Source: Heterodera schachtii
Taxonomy: Eukaryota > Nematoda > Chromadorea > Rhabditida > Heteroderidae
Length of the DNA stretch: 64,000 nt
Direction of reading: 5' to 3'
NCBI GenBank assembly: GCA_023374025.1
Contig: SIJG01000010.1
Span: 1,312,904-1,376,903, forward strand
Shown here: positions 38,720-53,249 of the stretch, piece after piece
Layout: every line of letters begins with the position of its first letter
Numbering within the stretch: position 1 is the first letter of the stretch
Notes under the pieces: model-generated
What the model was told of the DNA's origin: nothing
The model's input: the letters and a program-made list of their open reading frames with translations, nothing else
Database searches by the model: none
Position numbers and translations under genes: made by a program

Positions 38720-41690
38720 TCAAGGTAATTATTTCTAGAATTTATTGAAAATTATTTTTACATTTTTAGTGATTTTTTAATGACTATTTTCAAAAATTTG
38801 TTTTAGATTTCATTTAAAAATTATTTTTTATTTCCTTTTTGATCAGATATGTGGTGCCCTAAATTCTGTTTTGTAATACTTTTAATACAATATATCGTCT
38901 TCCTTTTTGGGCTTTAATCTTGAACTATAAAATTTTATTGTTTATGAGAGATATCTTATGATGTTAGTTAAATAACCATTTAGAAGATTGCCTTGAAAAT
39001 TTGTTATTTCTTCATTGATTAGTTTATTCCTTGATTTTCTCAGCATTAAAATTCGTTCGGCTTTCTTGTTGTATAAAATGTTTCCTTCGCAGTGGGACAT
39101 TTGCGGACGGACATTTGCGGACGGACATAAACATAAAAATTAAATTAAAAACAATAAACATGAAGGAATAAAAAACAGTAAAAATACGACTATACAGAAA
39201 ATACACTTATAAAATAATTAATTAAAAAAAGGTCGTAGAATTCTGTATACAAAATAAATAAATTGTAATAAATTAAATTAAAATCTAAAATAAATATTTA
39301 TAATAGATAAAAATATGATAATTTTTAAATTCATATTTTAAGTTCAACTAACAAATTCATTATTTTTCAATATATCAGAATTAATTCCAAAAAATTTAAT
39401 AGCATCAAAATGATAGCATATTATATACAAATTTATGCATTAATAAGATAATTTTTTTAAATTATTCTTTAATAAAATAATTTATATTAAATTACTACAA
39501 AAAATCAAAAAAATAAATGCTTCACTAGAAAACAAATTCAGAAATGCAAAATTAAATATAAGGTTTTTCGTTAACAGGTAAAAATTAAATTACCGAGTTA
39601 AATTAACCTTTATTAGCAATTAATGATCAAGAAATTCAGAAGATAGTAATAATAAATTTTTTCAAATAACCAAGATGGAAGTTAAAGAATCGCCTTTTCA
39701 AGAAATAAAAATACAAACTTTACAATAATTAAAATAATTAAATGATATGAAAGAAAGTTTTGAATTTATAAAATTTTTATTTTTAAACGAAAGTTTTTGA
39801 AATATAATAATAATAAAAGCCGGATGATTTGTAAAAAAATGCAATTTAATTTTGAATTTATATAAAATAGCAAAAAAAAAAAAAAATACAAATAAAAAAT
39901 CTGCGTACCCTTTTATAAAAAAAAATTTTGAAAATTTTTTTATTAAAAATTTAACATAATTTTTTCAATGGATAAAATAAATTTACGCGATTGGAATGGA
40001 AATTAATAATTAAATATAAAAATAAATTAATAATGTACCTTAATAAAATAATTTAATGCTTCATTTATTTTAATAATTTTTTTCAATTATTAATTTTTGC
40101 TAACAATTTATTTTTTTACTTCATTATTGTTTTTAATTTTTTTAAATTATAACTAATTTTTTTCCAGGCTTTAATTTATTAAATTTAAAATAATGAATAA
40201 TTTAGAATAATAAGAAGAAAGACTATTTTTTTTTATAATTTCTTATATAATTTATATATTTTTTGATTATTTCAATTATTTTTTATTTATGCAAGCTTAA
40301 TGTTGGTAGATTAAATTAAATTTTTATTTGTTTAATTTCATTTTAAATTTATTTGCATAATTATTCATTTCTTTATTTTTGTGATTATATTATTCGATTT
40401 ATTATTAAATAATGCAAAATATATAATAAATATCAATTTTTATTTAGGATAAATTCAGAGAAATCTCTCAAAGCAGCACACCACTGTTCAAAGTTTTCTT
40501 ACATTTATGTTGTGGTTTTATTTAATTTATAAATTTATAATTATTTTTATATTTTCTATTATTTTACTTCATTGTTACAACTTTATATTAAATTTAAAAT
40601 ATTTTTTGTTTATTAAATTCTTTAATTGCAATATTATTATTTTTTCTTCTCAAAGGCTAGTATATTTAAATTTTTCGAATTATATATAATGAAAATCTTT
40701 TCAGTTGTTTACTTGATTTAATTTTTTCATATCCTATTTTTGTGCTTCACCATCTTTTTTGAGATTTTTCATGACTTAAATTCCCAGACCTACCTATATA
40801 TCTTCGATTTTCATTTTAATTAAAAAAAATTAAATATTTAACTGTTATGATGATGTTTTTTAATACTAGTAATATTATTTAGATTTATCTTACTTTTTGG
40901 TAAATAAACTTTTATTGCTCAAGTTATATTTCGGCATTAATTGCAATAAATAATATATTTATATTTTATGATGACCCTTAAATATACACAATTTAAAATG
41001 AATTACATTGAAAATTCGCTAATGTCATTCTATATTTTATGTCTGATTTATAAAAATATGTAATTTATATATATTTTTTATTATATTTTTGCATTTTACA
41101 ATTATTTATATTGTTAAAATATATTTTTTTAATTTTATTATTAACACATATTGCATAAAATTATATAATTGTAATAATTATTTTGCCTTTTAATATTTAA
41201 TTTCTTAAATTTGTATATATATTTTTTCTTTTAGACAGAATTCCACTGACTGTTGCTTTTCAAAAAAAATTTTTTATTCGGAAGGCACTCTGTCAAATTA
41301 ATAACAAGAAATAAAATAAACTATTAAGATACAAAATCTGTGAGGGTGTAAGTTTATCAAAAATACCTAAAATTAATTAGAAAGTAAATATTTAAATTTT
41401 GGTTTTACAAAAAATGAGTATATGTTAATATACCAAAGAGAAAAATGTTTGATGAAAATAAAAATTATTCGGGTGGGTAAATACTCAAATAATTAAAAAA
41501 AAGAAAAAATGTCTATTTATTAAATAAAGAAACAATAACCAAAAATGAAATAAATTCAATTTGTGAAGACGGAAAATCCTTGAAATGTATGCAAATTTTT
41601 TAATCGATTTGGCCATTTTTGTCCCATTCTCTTTCATCCATTTTCTACCCTCATTTCTCTATTTTATAAATCTTATTTGATATTTTTATC
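38720..41690. other. AT desert
   Basis: No supportable exon, RNA gene or element on either strand. Mostly A/T homopolymer-like sequence; GGACGGACATTTGCGGACGG tandem words near 39104. Confidence 0.5.
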
Positions 41691-41699
41691 ATGCTTGAC

Positions 41700-41945
41700 T
41701 GATTTTTGGCATATTTTTAAAAGTTGGTGGTTAGGTCTGCAACCATGGGTAGAGGCAGGGTTGCAATTTAACCATGGTAACATGGTTAAGTAACCATCAA
41801 CCATGTTCTTTTGCTGCGCGTTCGCAAACCACCAACCATCATGGTCAAATGACCATGTTATATGACCATAAACTCGTGGTTGCACATTTGCTACGGGTTT
41901 ACCATCATGGTTATGGTCATTTAACCATTACCATCTTCTTTCGCT
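41700..41945. repeat. ACCATGGT-rich low-complexity block
   Basis: The words ACCAT and ATGGT recur more than a dozen times, often as AACCATGGTAA-type palindromes. Open frames here reflect the repeat. Confidence 0.75.
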
Positions 41946-42891
41946 ACGGCCCCAGTTCACGACTTTACTTTGTCAACACATCCATCCACCCCATTCTTCA
42001 TCCTTCACTTGTTGATCGATTAAAGGTTAACACAAAAAATGGCAGAAATATCGATGAGAAAAATTTGCTTCACTAAATCGGGCTAGATAATATGATTATA
42101 AAGTAAATAGGAAAATAGGCATATGAAAGTATCTTAAGTTTTTTTCTAAAATATTTATATTTAATAGATTTTAATATAGTTATATTTATTTAAAAAATTC
42201 AGAAAATTTGTGATTGTTTTGTTTACACATTTTTCAATAATTCACTATTAAAAAAAGTTTTCTTTCTTTATATATCAAATGATACTAAGCTCAGCCCTTT
42301 AAATATAAAATAGAAACATTTGTTTTTTAAAATTAATCTTACAAGAAATCGTTCGAAAAATAATCCAAAAGTAAAATTACGGATCAAAATTACGGAAAAA
42401 TCTACTGCACAAAAGTTAAAATTTTTTCATGCTGATCCAAAACTCATTTTCGGGACGATAAACAAATTGAATTTGGCTTAGAATCTTTAACTAAATGCCA
42501 TCAATTTAGGTAAACAAAATTAATTTATTTAATCAATATTATATACAAGAGAATAAACAAAAACAATTAACAAAAATTAATGATAATAAAAAAATTACAC
42601 TTAATGGCATTTATAAAACATTAAATTAACTAATAAAATATTTTATTTATTTCTAAAAATGATAATACAAATTAAAATAATCAAATCTAATTGTTCATGG
42701 AAAAATATGCTTTTATGTTTGATAAAGAAAACCCAATTGTTCCCAATTGTATTGAGAAAATTTAATTAGATATTAAAATTTTTATTTTGACAATTTAACA
42801 AGGATAAAAAAAATTAGACTTATTGGAATTTACAAAAACATTAAATTAACTAGTAAAAAATGAACCCATTTTTTTAATTATGCAATTAAAC

Positions 42892-43329
42892 CAGGGTGCT
42901 GATCTGTTCTGATTTATCAGAAATGTTTTGATTTCGGGGTAGCGACCAAATTTTGTTCAGATTTCGTTAGATTCTTCAAAAATTGGTAATTTTATGGCGT
43001 AATGTCATTCAGATTCCAAAAATTTTCCACGGCGGTGACTGACGGCACCGCCGGACCCTGAAAATAAAAATACTTTGTTTTCAAATTGTTAAAATTTTGA
43101 TTTTTTGATCCCCAATGTGCTAAATTATATGATTTGCTTATTTTCTCCCACAAAATTGTTAAATCGATAATGAGAGACGAAAAATATAATATTTGATACA
43201 TTTTTGATCGATAAATTGTAAAAATAACTGATTTCAAGCAATTTTGCAAAATGTTCTGATTTTTTAACCCAAAATCTGATTTTTTGGGTTCGATGTTCTG
43301 ATTTTGAAAAATTTTCGATCCGCACCCTG
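42892..43329. mobile_element. hAT-like MITE with perfect 8-bp target duplication
   Basis: Starts CAGGGTGCTGATC and ends GATCCGCACCCTG. AATTAAAC flanks both ends (42884-42891, 43330-43337). The inside repeats TTCTGATTTT words and carries ACGGCACCGCCGG near 43035, linking it to GC words in the left part. No transposase. Confidence 0.85.
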
Positions 43330-43339
43330 AATTAAACCA

Positions 43340-44877
43340 AAAAACTATGCTAAAAATTTTGAAGCCTAAAAATATTATATCAACATTGATGAACTGCCTG
43401 CATAATATTCAAATTGGAAAAGATTGAAAACAAAAATAATAATAGTATTTTAGAAGTTCACTTTATCCAATTAATTATATAACAAGTTTTGGTTAACTCA
43501 TTCTATATAAGAAGTTAAAAGAAATAATTCAAAACTTTTTATTAAATATTATACTAAAAAATTAAAAAATATATTTATAAAAATTACTTAATAAAAATAA
43601 TCTCTATAACTTAATAGGCATTAAATTAAAAATAGAATAAATATAACAGGAAAATAAAAATTAAAGAATAATATAAAATCTAAACCTTATAGATAAAAGT
43701 ATATATCACTCAATTGTATCAACTGCAATTAATCGTCTTCGATCGATCGAGCAAACAATACTGAAAATAACCCAGAAAACGAGATGTAAAATTCAATTAA
43801 ATAATGGCGACGGATTGAAAATATTTTGATTCGTCTTATGTTGTAAGGCGCCAAACAATGCATAAAAACAAATATAGTATAAAGCGAATTTAAAATGAAG
43901 CTTTCAAAATAAAATGTATTTCATTTAATTTAAAAGAAAATACTTAAAACCATAAGTAATTTACCCAATTTAAGAGAGGAAAAAATGGAAAAAACTATTT
44001 GAGTGCCGCAGTGTTTTTTTTTAAATATTCAAAACTTGAAATTCGTAGCTTAATAGATAAAGAAGATTAATTAAAAAAAACATTTTTATTAAAAAATTTT
44101 TCTTTATAAAAACACATCCAGAAATACCGGAACCCGTTAGTTGGGCTCCCACGTTTGGGCCCAGCATGTTTTTTTGGCTATAAAGTCGAGCCAAAAAAGT
44201 TGGAAAATTTGGTTTTTTGAACTCTTCTGACCATAACTTTTTCGAACCTTAACAAAACTTGCTTGGGCCCAACTGACGTAGACCCAGAAATACGGTATAA
44301 AACAATTTACAAAATAGAAAAAATTGTAGAGGCTTTTGAATACGAAAATTTTAAGTTAAATCATTTATTTAACTTATGCAATGTGAAACAGTGAAAGCAC
44401 ATATTACCAAAATTTTTAGTCATCATAACAACTTCATTGAAGTTCTAAAAATTTTAGAGTGTATTAATATTTAATATTTCAATCAGAATAAATCATATAA
44501 TTGCGTAATACCAACATTGAAAATAAATAATTGAATATTTTTAATTGACTAAAACATTATTATCTTTGAAAAAGAGAAATATATGAATAATGACAATGAT
44601 TTTTTGTTGAACCAAGAGGGGTTTTGTTGAACTCTCTGATCATAAACAAAAATCTCCAAAAAATTTAATTACTTAAAAATTAATGTTATAAATTAAGTAA
44701 ATATAATTTAATATGCGCATTTCTGGACAATGATTTGTTAATACATAACAAATTGCAAATGCAAGTAGTTAAATAGAAAATATTCAATGGCTTAATAATA
44801 ATATCAAGCTGAATCAAATCTGAAAATTATAATAGCAATTTTTTAAATTGTGAATATTTAAGGGGCATCATAACATT

Positions 44878-44909
<32 letters not shown>

Positions 44910-47900
44910 TTATCTAGTTAAAAGCTAGTTTCATAAAGAATATAATAAAATATAAGCATTTATATGATCATTTAAAATAGTTAAGAAAAAGCCTCTTTAT
45001 AAAAGTATATAGATTGAAAAGAACACCTCATAATTCGAACTTAAAAGAATTTAAGCAAATGAAATAAAGCTCATTTAATTATAAAAAAATTGAATGAAAA
45101 TTATTAAGCATAATTTATACAAATGAAGTAAGAGATTTCTGACAATACAAAATTCATACTGCAAATTTTGTAGACCCAACTAGGAAGACCACACGTAAAA
45201 ATTTAAATACAGGCTATATTTGCTTAAATAAATTTATTAAAGCTATTACTAAATAATTCTTAAAAGAAATATTTATATATTAGACGTAAGATGAATGCGA
45301 ATAAATCATTATTTTTTTTTGTATTATATTTATGTAAAGCTTTTTGCAAAATAAGTCAAAAATTATTATAGAAAAGAAATTATTTTATTTATTATCTTTA
45401 AAATGCATATTTTTGCACCATTTAAAAATTATCTTTAAGAATATTTTACAGTTAAAAGTATACATATACATATAAAAAAATGTAAAAAAAGTGAAAATAT
45501 TATCCAATAAGAAAATATTATAAAAGATTATTACTATAAATACATTAAATCATGAACACACCAGTCAAGAGCGCAAGTAAAGTAGCCCTTCTTATAATAT
45601 TGTTTATCATAAAAAAATAGAATGATAAAGACATTCCTATGACAAAAAACACTTTCTTTAAAAGAATAATTTGAATAATTAAAATTATATGGGACTCATA
45701 AAACGAATTAATTACAAATTAAAATTATATGAGACTCATAAAAGAAATTAATTACATTTCATTGTTCCAGTTAATTAGTAAAAACTAAACTAAATAATTT
45801 AAGAAAAAATGATGAATGATACAAAAAAAAGAAATAATTTAAGCAAAATATAAAAATATATTTCTCACCATTAGAATTATAATATGAAAAAAAGTCTAAA
45901 CATTTTTAAAATATTTAAATGTAAAAGTGCCTAGACGAGTTTGCAAAACATTTGAATGTTATTAATCGGCATCGAACAAATGTATAATCAGATTTTTCAA
46001 CAATAATACTATAGAATATATCGATAGAAAAATGTTAAAATTCATATTAAAATAAATCAATTATTTAATAATGATTAATTAGAAATAAAAAAGTATCAAA
46101 ACTTAAAACAACTTTTTGATATGTTTATCTAATGAATCAAATATTACAATGTATTTTAAATTTAATTCAAATCATAATTATATGTTTTTTCTGCATTTTT
46201 CTCTTGGAAAACTTTAAAAATCATTATATGAAAAAAGCAGGTTAAATATATTTGAATAAATACTATACCAAACTATCTTAATAGCCTTATTAAATAAAAT
46301 CTTATAATATATAATTTTTCTTTTCTGCATTTTTCTGTTTTCATATATTTTGAAATGAATATTGATTTAAATTTAGTTGTGAGAACTATTTTTTATCTTA
46401 TGCCAGAATATTAAAATAAATATTATTTTTGTGAATGATTTTACTTAATTACGAAATGTCGAGCTAAAAGTTTTTTTTTAGTAAAATTCCATAATATTAA
46501 TGAAAATAAAAATATTTTATCGTTAGAATAACTTAAAAATTGATATAATATCAATTAATACTAAAAAATATTTCGAACTCAATTAATCTAAACAAACAAT
46601 TACGTAAAAGAATCATCACTGATTGGAGCATCAATTTTTTATTAGTTCATATTTGTATAAAATTGTTCAAACAAAATTTTTTTAAACAAAAATAAGATTT
46701 TAAGCGATAACTTATCGACTTAACTTATGACGAGAAACCGAACTAAATATTAAACAATTCTATCGTAATGAAAAATCAATATACACGAAAAAATAAAATA
46801 AGAAATAAATAGTGAGTGCCAAATACAGTCTGTTATAAAATTATACGGTGAATAAATTAGAATAAGTAAATAATTTTTTTTAAGATTTTTTTCCTGAATG
46901 TCCCAAATTTGCTGTAACTAAATTATACGTTCAAAACTTCTAACACATGTTAATATTATTATAGGGTAAGAAAAAACCTGAAAAATTCATGTAAGTATGT
47001 CTGTTTATGCTGATTAAAAAAATCAAACGCAATTCAATTTTTATTAACGCTTATAATCTAATCTCATTATAGCTACAAATTCACGGATATTAAAAACAAA
47101 TTATATCAAGAAGGCCATTATAAAGGAGAATTGAAAACCAGCTTGATTAACTTAAATTGTATGTGAACATGAAGTAATGTTCATAAAATTGGCGTTCTTT
47201 AATGCATTAAAAATATAAAAAGCTTAAAACAATAAAATATACAGCCAAAATATTAATTATATATATATAAATATATATAAAGTGAATAATATCATCAACC
47301 AATAAAATATTATTTAATTAATAATCACATAAATTAATTTGAACTTATTACTTATAAGTACAAATTTTAAAAACAAAAATTATAAATCAAAAAATCATTT
47401 AAAAAAATTTAAATTAAGATCCTCGCTTTTATTAGATTAGAATGCAATATCATGATTATTTTAAATATGTTGGTTATTAATAATATCCAATTCATTTATT
47501 TAATTGCGAGCAATTTTACAAAATATATTCGTTGAAAATAAAAAAAACATTCGGTTAAATGAATGTGTAAATTTAGTTATAAATAATTTATAATTGAACT
47601 TTCTAAATTTCTCCAACCATCACTATGGGTAAATAAATATTTCAATAATTAAAGAATATAAATAAAAAAATTTCATAATGTTCGATGAAGTTGTTCAAAA
47701 AATCTGAAATAATTCATGTAAGCCAAATTTGAAGATTATCAAAAAAGTCAAGTTCAGCAGATCAGTTCTTTATGTTGAACAGAAAACTCAAAAATGAATA
47801 GAAATGGGAAAATTTATGAAAAAAATTCCTAGGTGGTGAGAAAAATTTCCTTTAAAAAAATATTAAGTACATCTGAAAGAGAAAAAATTATCTATAAAAC

Positions 47901-50809
47901 GGCCTTTGGATGATAGCTCTACGGCACGTCACCGTTGATGCTAATTTGGTTATATGAATTCTTATGTGTTAAATTTTTATTATAGAAATAGAATCTTATT
48001 CTAAAAATTTATATTCTCTTTTTTAAATAATTCATATAAAAATGCAAGACAATTTTATATTTGGAAAATGAATATTTTCACTTAATATTTTATTTTTTTA
48101 ATTTTTATTAATTATTTGAATTATTTATTTATATGTCTCAGGAGTTCATAGTGTGATTTGCAATCGCCTCTCATCACACCACACCATCAGTTTAGTTTTC
48201 TCAAGCATTGGCATGTATTCCTACGAGATTTCAATTACTCCGAGTCATTTCTTAATTTTAGGTAAAAGTTAATTAAAAATTTCATGTTTTTAGTTTCGAT
48301 TTCGTACGAAAATGAGTTATTTTGTGTTCGTGCTTCATTTTCGTCAACAGAAATTTTGGTTACATTTTTTTTTTCGTTTTTAAAATTTATAATTTTTTTA
48401 TGTGTCCTGCTTTCATGAATTTTTCCCATTTGTCCTTGTAAATCAGACGGAATTTTACTGATTAGAGCCAGAGCTTTTATATGTTAGCTACCGGATTTAT
48501 GAATTAAAAATCACTTTTTCTTTAGTCGTATATGTAAATCAGGTATGTTGAAGATTTGATTTTAAATTAATATATACATTTTTAGTTTTTTCAATAATAT
48601 TACTAGGTTTATATTTCTTTATTATTGCATAGCTTAATATAAAAACTTTAATTTTTGTTTAAATTAATCCCATGATATCTGAAGAAAAATGTATGCGAAC
48701 AATGTCATAATTCTAAATGTTAATATTTGCACATCATTCATCGATTTTTTAGTAAAATTTTTCTTAAAAATAAAAATAAATTTTAGCTTTTAAAACCATT
48801 TCTTTGTTTATTTTATTTATATTTTACAATAATAATAATAATAAGTAAAAGTCACAAAAAAGAAATTTTAAATAATGTTAAATTAATGGGAATCTATTTT
48901 TTTATAAATAAATTTTTACGTTAGTTTTTTTTTCAAATAATATATTTTGTATGTTTTTGTCAAATAAACAAAAATTTATTCATTTTGTAGAAATAAAAGA
49001 GTACTTGTGATTAAAAAAATGTTAGGATTTATTTTAATAAATTTGGCATTCATTTATATATGCAAAATTTTATTTGTCATTTTTAATATTTTAAAATATA
49101 AAAAAGTCTTACTTGACGAGTATGATGAAGAATAATAAAAAAATATATATTTTTTTAAATTGTTTGTAATTTTAACCTGCATAAATGGTCACTTGTATTT
49201 TAGCATTCACATTTACGCTTTCAGCTCTTTGTTTTCTTCTGCACGCTTTTTCTAAAAAAACTTTTGTCAACTCTAATTAAAACAATGAAAAGAATTTCAT
49301 TTATTTAATATGTATTTTAATTTTTGTGTTCATTAATTACAAAATGTTTGCTTTCCGTTTTTGTTATAATCCATTCGTCATTATAGATTTAGGTTCTTTT
49401 ATGGAAACTTTTAGCTAATTTAAGTTTTTATATCTTTGCTAGATTTTATTTTTAGTATATCTTCAGAGAAACTGATCATTTCCATTTCAATTTATTTAAT
49501 GTAATCTAAAATTAATTGTGCATTTTTAAAATAAATAATAATCATAAATCATAATGCAACACTACAGATAAAGAAAATCATCAACAGAACAATTTATTAT
49601 TTATATGGTTATAATACCCAAACCCAAGCAAATTAAAATACGAAATCATTGAATTGTTTATAATAAATTTTTGTTTTAATATTTTTACAAAATAATATTT
49701 TCTAAGAAGAAAATCTTAAATGAAACAAAATTTCTTAAATCATTTTTAATGAACATAATAATAAATACAATATAAATTAAAGTCTCATATATTTTAATAA
49801 AATGAAGCACAATATTATACATAGATATTTTAAATTTAAAAATCTCCATTGCAACGCATCAATGACAAAAGTCTAATCTCCACAGCCGAATGAATTGCTT
49901 TTTAATTATTTATTTCAAACAAATATTATTCAAATTTTTGCAAATGGAAACAAGAAAATTCCTTGACTTTGGTCAAGAAAAGATAACAATAGTATTTGTT
50001 TTGAAAGAGATGTATTACTAAAAGATCTTAAAAATGAAAATCTCTTTATCATCATAACACATTAGTTTTTATAAAAAAATAATTGATACATCACACTTAA
50101 ATTGGAATTAGTAAAAAATCATTGAACTCCTTTCAAATTCGTACAAAAAAAGATTCAAATTTTAAACACAAATGAATATAAAAAATCTGGTACCCATAAA
50201 GAATTTCTGATGAAATATAATATTAAAAAATTCGACCATCTGATAAGAACGAATTGCAAAGCTTTAGTTGACTAAAAAATATAAAATATTTTAATTTTTA
50301 TACATGTGGACGAACATGCGAGTGGATGTGAATGCGTGAAAATACAAATTTTAAACCTAAAGATATAAAAAATAATAATCAAGTATAGAAATAATAAATG
50401 ATTTAAAAAGTATCAAAAAGAAAATTATATAAAAAATAATATTTCTTAGAAACTTATAATTATCAATTTTATTTAGTCCTTAGATTAACCAGTTGCATGA
50501 ATTGAAAATAAATCATATTATGTTTCAGAGGTAAATTGAAAATATATCAGTAAAAATTATATAATTACTAATCGAGTTGCACACAATTTGTCGATATCAT
50601 TTGAATAATTAATGAGAAAAAATGAACTCATTGTTAAAATTTTAAAACCGTGGACAATTCTGTATAAAGTTCATCACTAAAATAAACTTTGAAAATATTT
50701 ATACATATTACCCATTTTGACGTTACAACTGTCAAGACCAGACATTCATGAGTACCAATGCGATTATTAATAAAAATGCAAAGACCCCCGTGTAAGCTTT
50801 TTAATCAAG
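43340..50809. other. AT desert
   Basis: No exon supported. Contains ATT microsatellite (44881-44912), a two-copy tandem TTAAAATTATATGGGACTCA-type duplication (45685-45755) and a moderately GC stretch at 48140-48230 with no convincing frame. Confidence 0.5.
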
Positions 50810-50818
50810 TAGCCGAAG

Positions 50819-51781
50819 GTAAATATTGATCATAGTCACCAAACTCAAAAATGCTTAAAAACGGTCAGAATCGATGTAAAAAGGTTCGAAATGGGTCGGA
50901 AAAATAGAATTGGGGGCGCGCTTGCTTTTTTTCAGGCTGAAAAAGTGCCGGAATTGGAGTGCCAAACTCAGCTGGGACTCAATTGACCGCACAATAAAAA
51001 CCCTCAAAATACATTTTAAATAATTTTCTAAGGTAATTTGTGGCGCTGATCACTAATATGACTGTTTTTCAAAATTTCGAATCCCGAACCCGGTTTGAAC
51101 CGGTTCAAAACTCAAAAATTGACACATTTGTCATTATAACTTTTTAAATGATCGGACACTGACAAATTTTGTATCATTCGAACTTTCGCAAAAGGGAGCA
51201 TGCGAAGACGGAGCAAGTAGTGGGGCGAGACGGAGGGCGGAGGAAAAAGTCTGACGAGCGCCACAGGCGGTTGACTGGGGGGGGGCCCGAAGGGCCCCCG
51301 CCAATCAGTCAACCGCCTGCGGAACACGCGCGGACTTCTTCCGGAGCCCGTAGTCTCGCCCCACCTACTGGCCGCCGTAGTCGAGTGTGCGGCGGTTTTT
51401 TAGCGCAATAAGCTAAATTCAATCTTTTATATTTGACGTTTTTTTAAAAACCTTTAAAAATTGTTATTCTTTTAATTTATAAATTTTAAATTTTGTTCGA
51501 ATTGGGGTCGGTGTTTGGAATTTTGCAAAATAAAGGTCATATTCGTGATCAGTGCCACAAATTACCTTAGAAAATTATTTAAAATGTCTTTTGAGTGCTT
51601 TTTATAGTGCGGTCATTTGAGTCCCAGCTGAGTTTGGCACTCCAATTCCGGCACTTTTTCAGCCTGAAAAAGGGCAAGCGCGCCTCCAATTCTATTTTTC
51701 CGACCCATTTCTAACCTTTTTACATCAATTCTGACCGTTTTTAAGCATTTTTGAGTTTGGTGACTATGATCAATATTTTCC
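50819..51781. mobile_element. Fold-back element (TATTGATCATAGTCACC family), copy 2
   Basis: TAGCCGAAG directly flanks both ends (50810-50818, 51782-51790). Arms of about 240 bp: GTAAATATTGATCATAGTCA ... mirrored at the right. The GC-rich core includes GGGGGCCC-GAA-GGGCCCCC near 51282 and two copies of CAACCGCCTG-type words. Core orientation is opposite to copy 1. Non-autonomous, Mutator-like by target size. Confidence 0.85.
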
Positions 51782-52020
51782 TAGCCGAAGCTTAGAAAAA
51801 TATTTAAATAAAATAAAAATGTTAAAATATTTCTTAATTTTATTTCTGTCAAAAAAATTAGCGCAATTAACTGTTATAATATTAATTTAATTGATTACTT
51901 TTGATATAATATCAAAAAAATTCCTGTATCTATATATAATTTTTGCCTTTCGTGTCACAAAGTAAACAAAGAATTTGAATCTTTCTATTATTATGAGAGA
52001 AACATAAATATAAAATATGG
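51782..52020. other. AT-rich spacer
   Basis: No feature seen between the fold-back element and the GA tract. Confidence 0.5.
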
Positions 52021-52025
52021 AAAAT

Positions 52026-53245
52026 TCAGAGATAAGAGAGAGAGAGAGAAGAAAGAGAGAGGAAGAGAGAGAGAAGAAAAGAGAGAGAGAGGGGGGCGGG
52101 GAAGAGAGAAGGAGGGAGAGAGAAGAAAAAAGAGATTGAGAGAAAAGAGACGGGGGGAGAAAGAGAGAGAGACATAAGTGAGAGAGAGAGAGTGGGGAAG
52201 AGGGGAGAAAGAGAGGGAGAAAATGAGAAAAAGAGCGAACGAGGATATAGAAAGAGAAGGGGAGGAGAGAAAAAAAGGGAGAGAAATAGAAAGACGAGGG
52301 AACAGAATAAAGAGAGAGAGAGGAGAAGTGAGAGAAAGTGGGAAAGAGAGAAAAAGAGAGAGAAAGTGGGGGAGAGAGAGAGGGAGATTGGGGTGAAGAG
52401 AGAGAGAGGTGGGACAGAGAAGAAAAAAGAGATTGAGAGAAAAAGAGACGGTGGGAGAAAGAGAGAGAAAGCGAGATGTAAGAGAGAGAGAGTGGGGAGA
52501 AAGAGAGGGAGAAATGAGAAAAAGAGAGAGCAATATGATAGAGAAAGAGATGGGGAGGAGAGAAAGAAAGGGAGAGAGTGAGAGATAAATAGAAAAACGA
52601 GGGAAGAGAAAAAATAGAGATAGAGAGAATACAAGCGAGAGAGTGGGGAGAGAGAGAAAGTGAGAGAAGTGGCGGAGAGAGAGAGGGAGGGAGATTGTGG
52701 TGAAGCAGGGAGTTGGGAGAGAGTAAGAGAGATTGCGAGAAAAATTGGCGGAGAGAAGAGGGAGGAGGGAGAGTGGAAAGGAGGGAGAGAGGAAGAGAGG
52801 ATGAGGGATAGAGAGGAAAAAAGAAATGAGAGAAAGAGAGCCGGGGGGGGGGAAGAGAGAGAGAGATAAGAGAGAGAGAGAGTGGGGGAGAAAGAGAGGT
52901 AGAAAATGAGAAAAAAGAAAAAGAGGATAGAGAAGAGACAGAAAGAAAGGGGGAGGGGGAGAGAAAGAAAGGAAGAGAGAGAAATAGAAAGACGAGTGAA
53001 GAGAAGAAAGAGAGAGGGGAGAGAGAGAGAGAATACAAGAGAGAGTGGGAGTGAGAGAGAGAAAGCGGGGGAGAAAGAGAGGGAGATTGGGGTGGAGAGA
53101 GAGTGAGGTGGGAAAAGGAAGAGAGATGGGGGATAGAGAAGAAAAAAGGGGAGAAGAAAAGATACGGAGAGAGAAAAAGAGAGCGGGAGAGAGAGAGAGA
53201 GAGAGATAAGAAAGAGGGAGGAAAAGAGAGAGAGGATAGAGAAAA
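52026..53245. repeat. 1.2-kb polypurine GA tract
   Basis: Nearly pure AG on the + strand (AGAGAGAGA with GGGGAGA and GAAAAAG variations). Long repeated sub-blocks recur, such as GAGATTGAGAGAAAAGAGAC near 52132 and 52431. The long open frames are artefacts. Confidence 0.95.
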
Positions 53246-53249
53246 ATTT

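Noticed and set aside
41673..42076. ORFs with HGYGHL/NHQP repeats
   Set aside because: Produced by the ACCATGGT low-complexity block.
51887..53038. 383-residue Ser/Leu/Pro ORF on - and Arg/Glu ORFs on +
   Set aside because: Pure translations of the GA/CT tract; no start context, complexity or domain.
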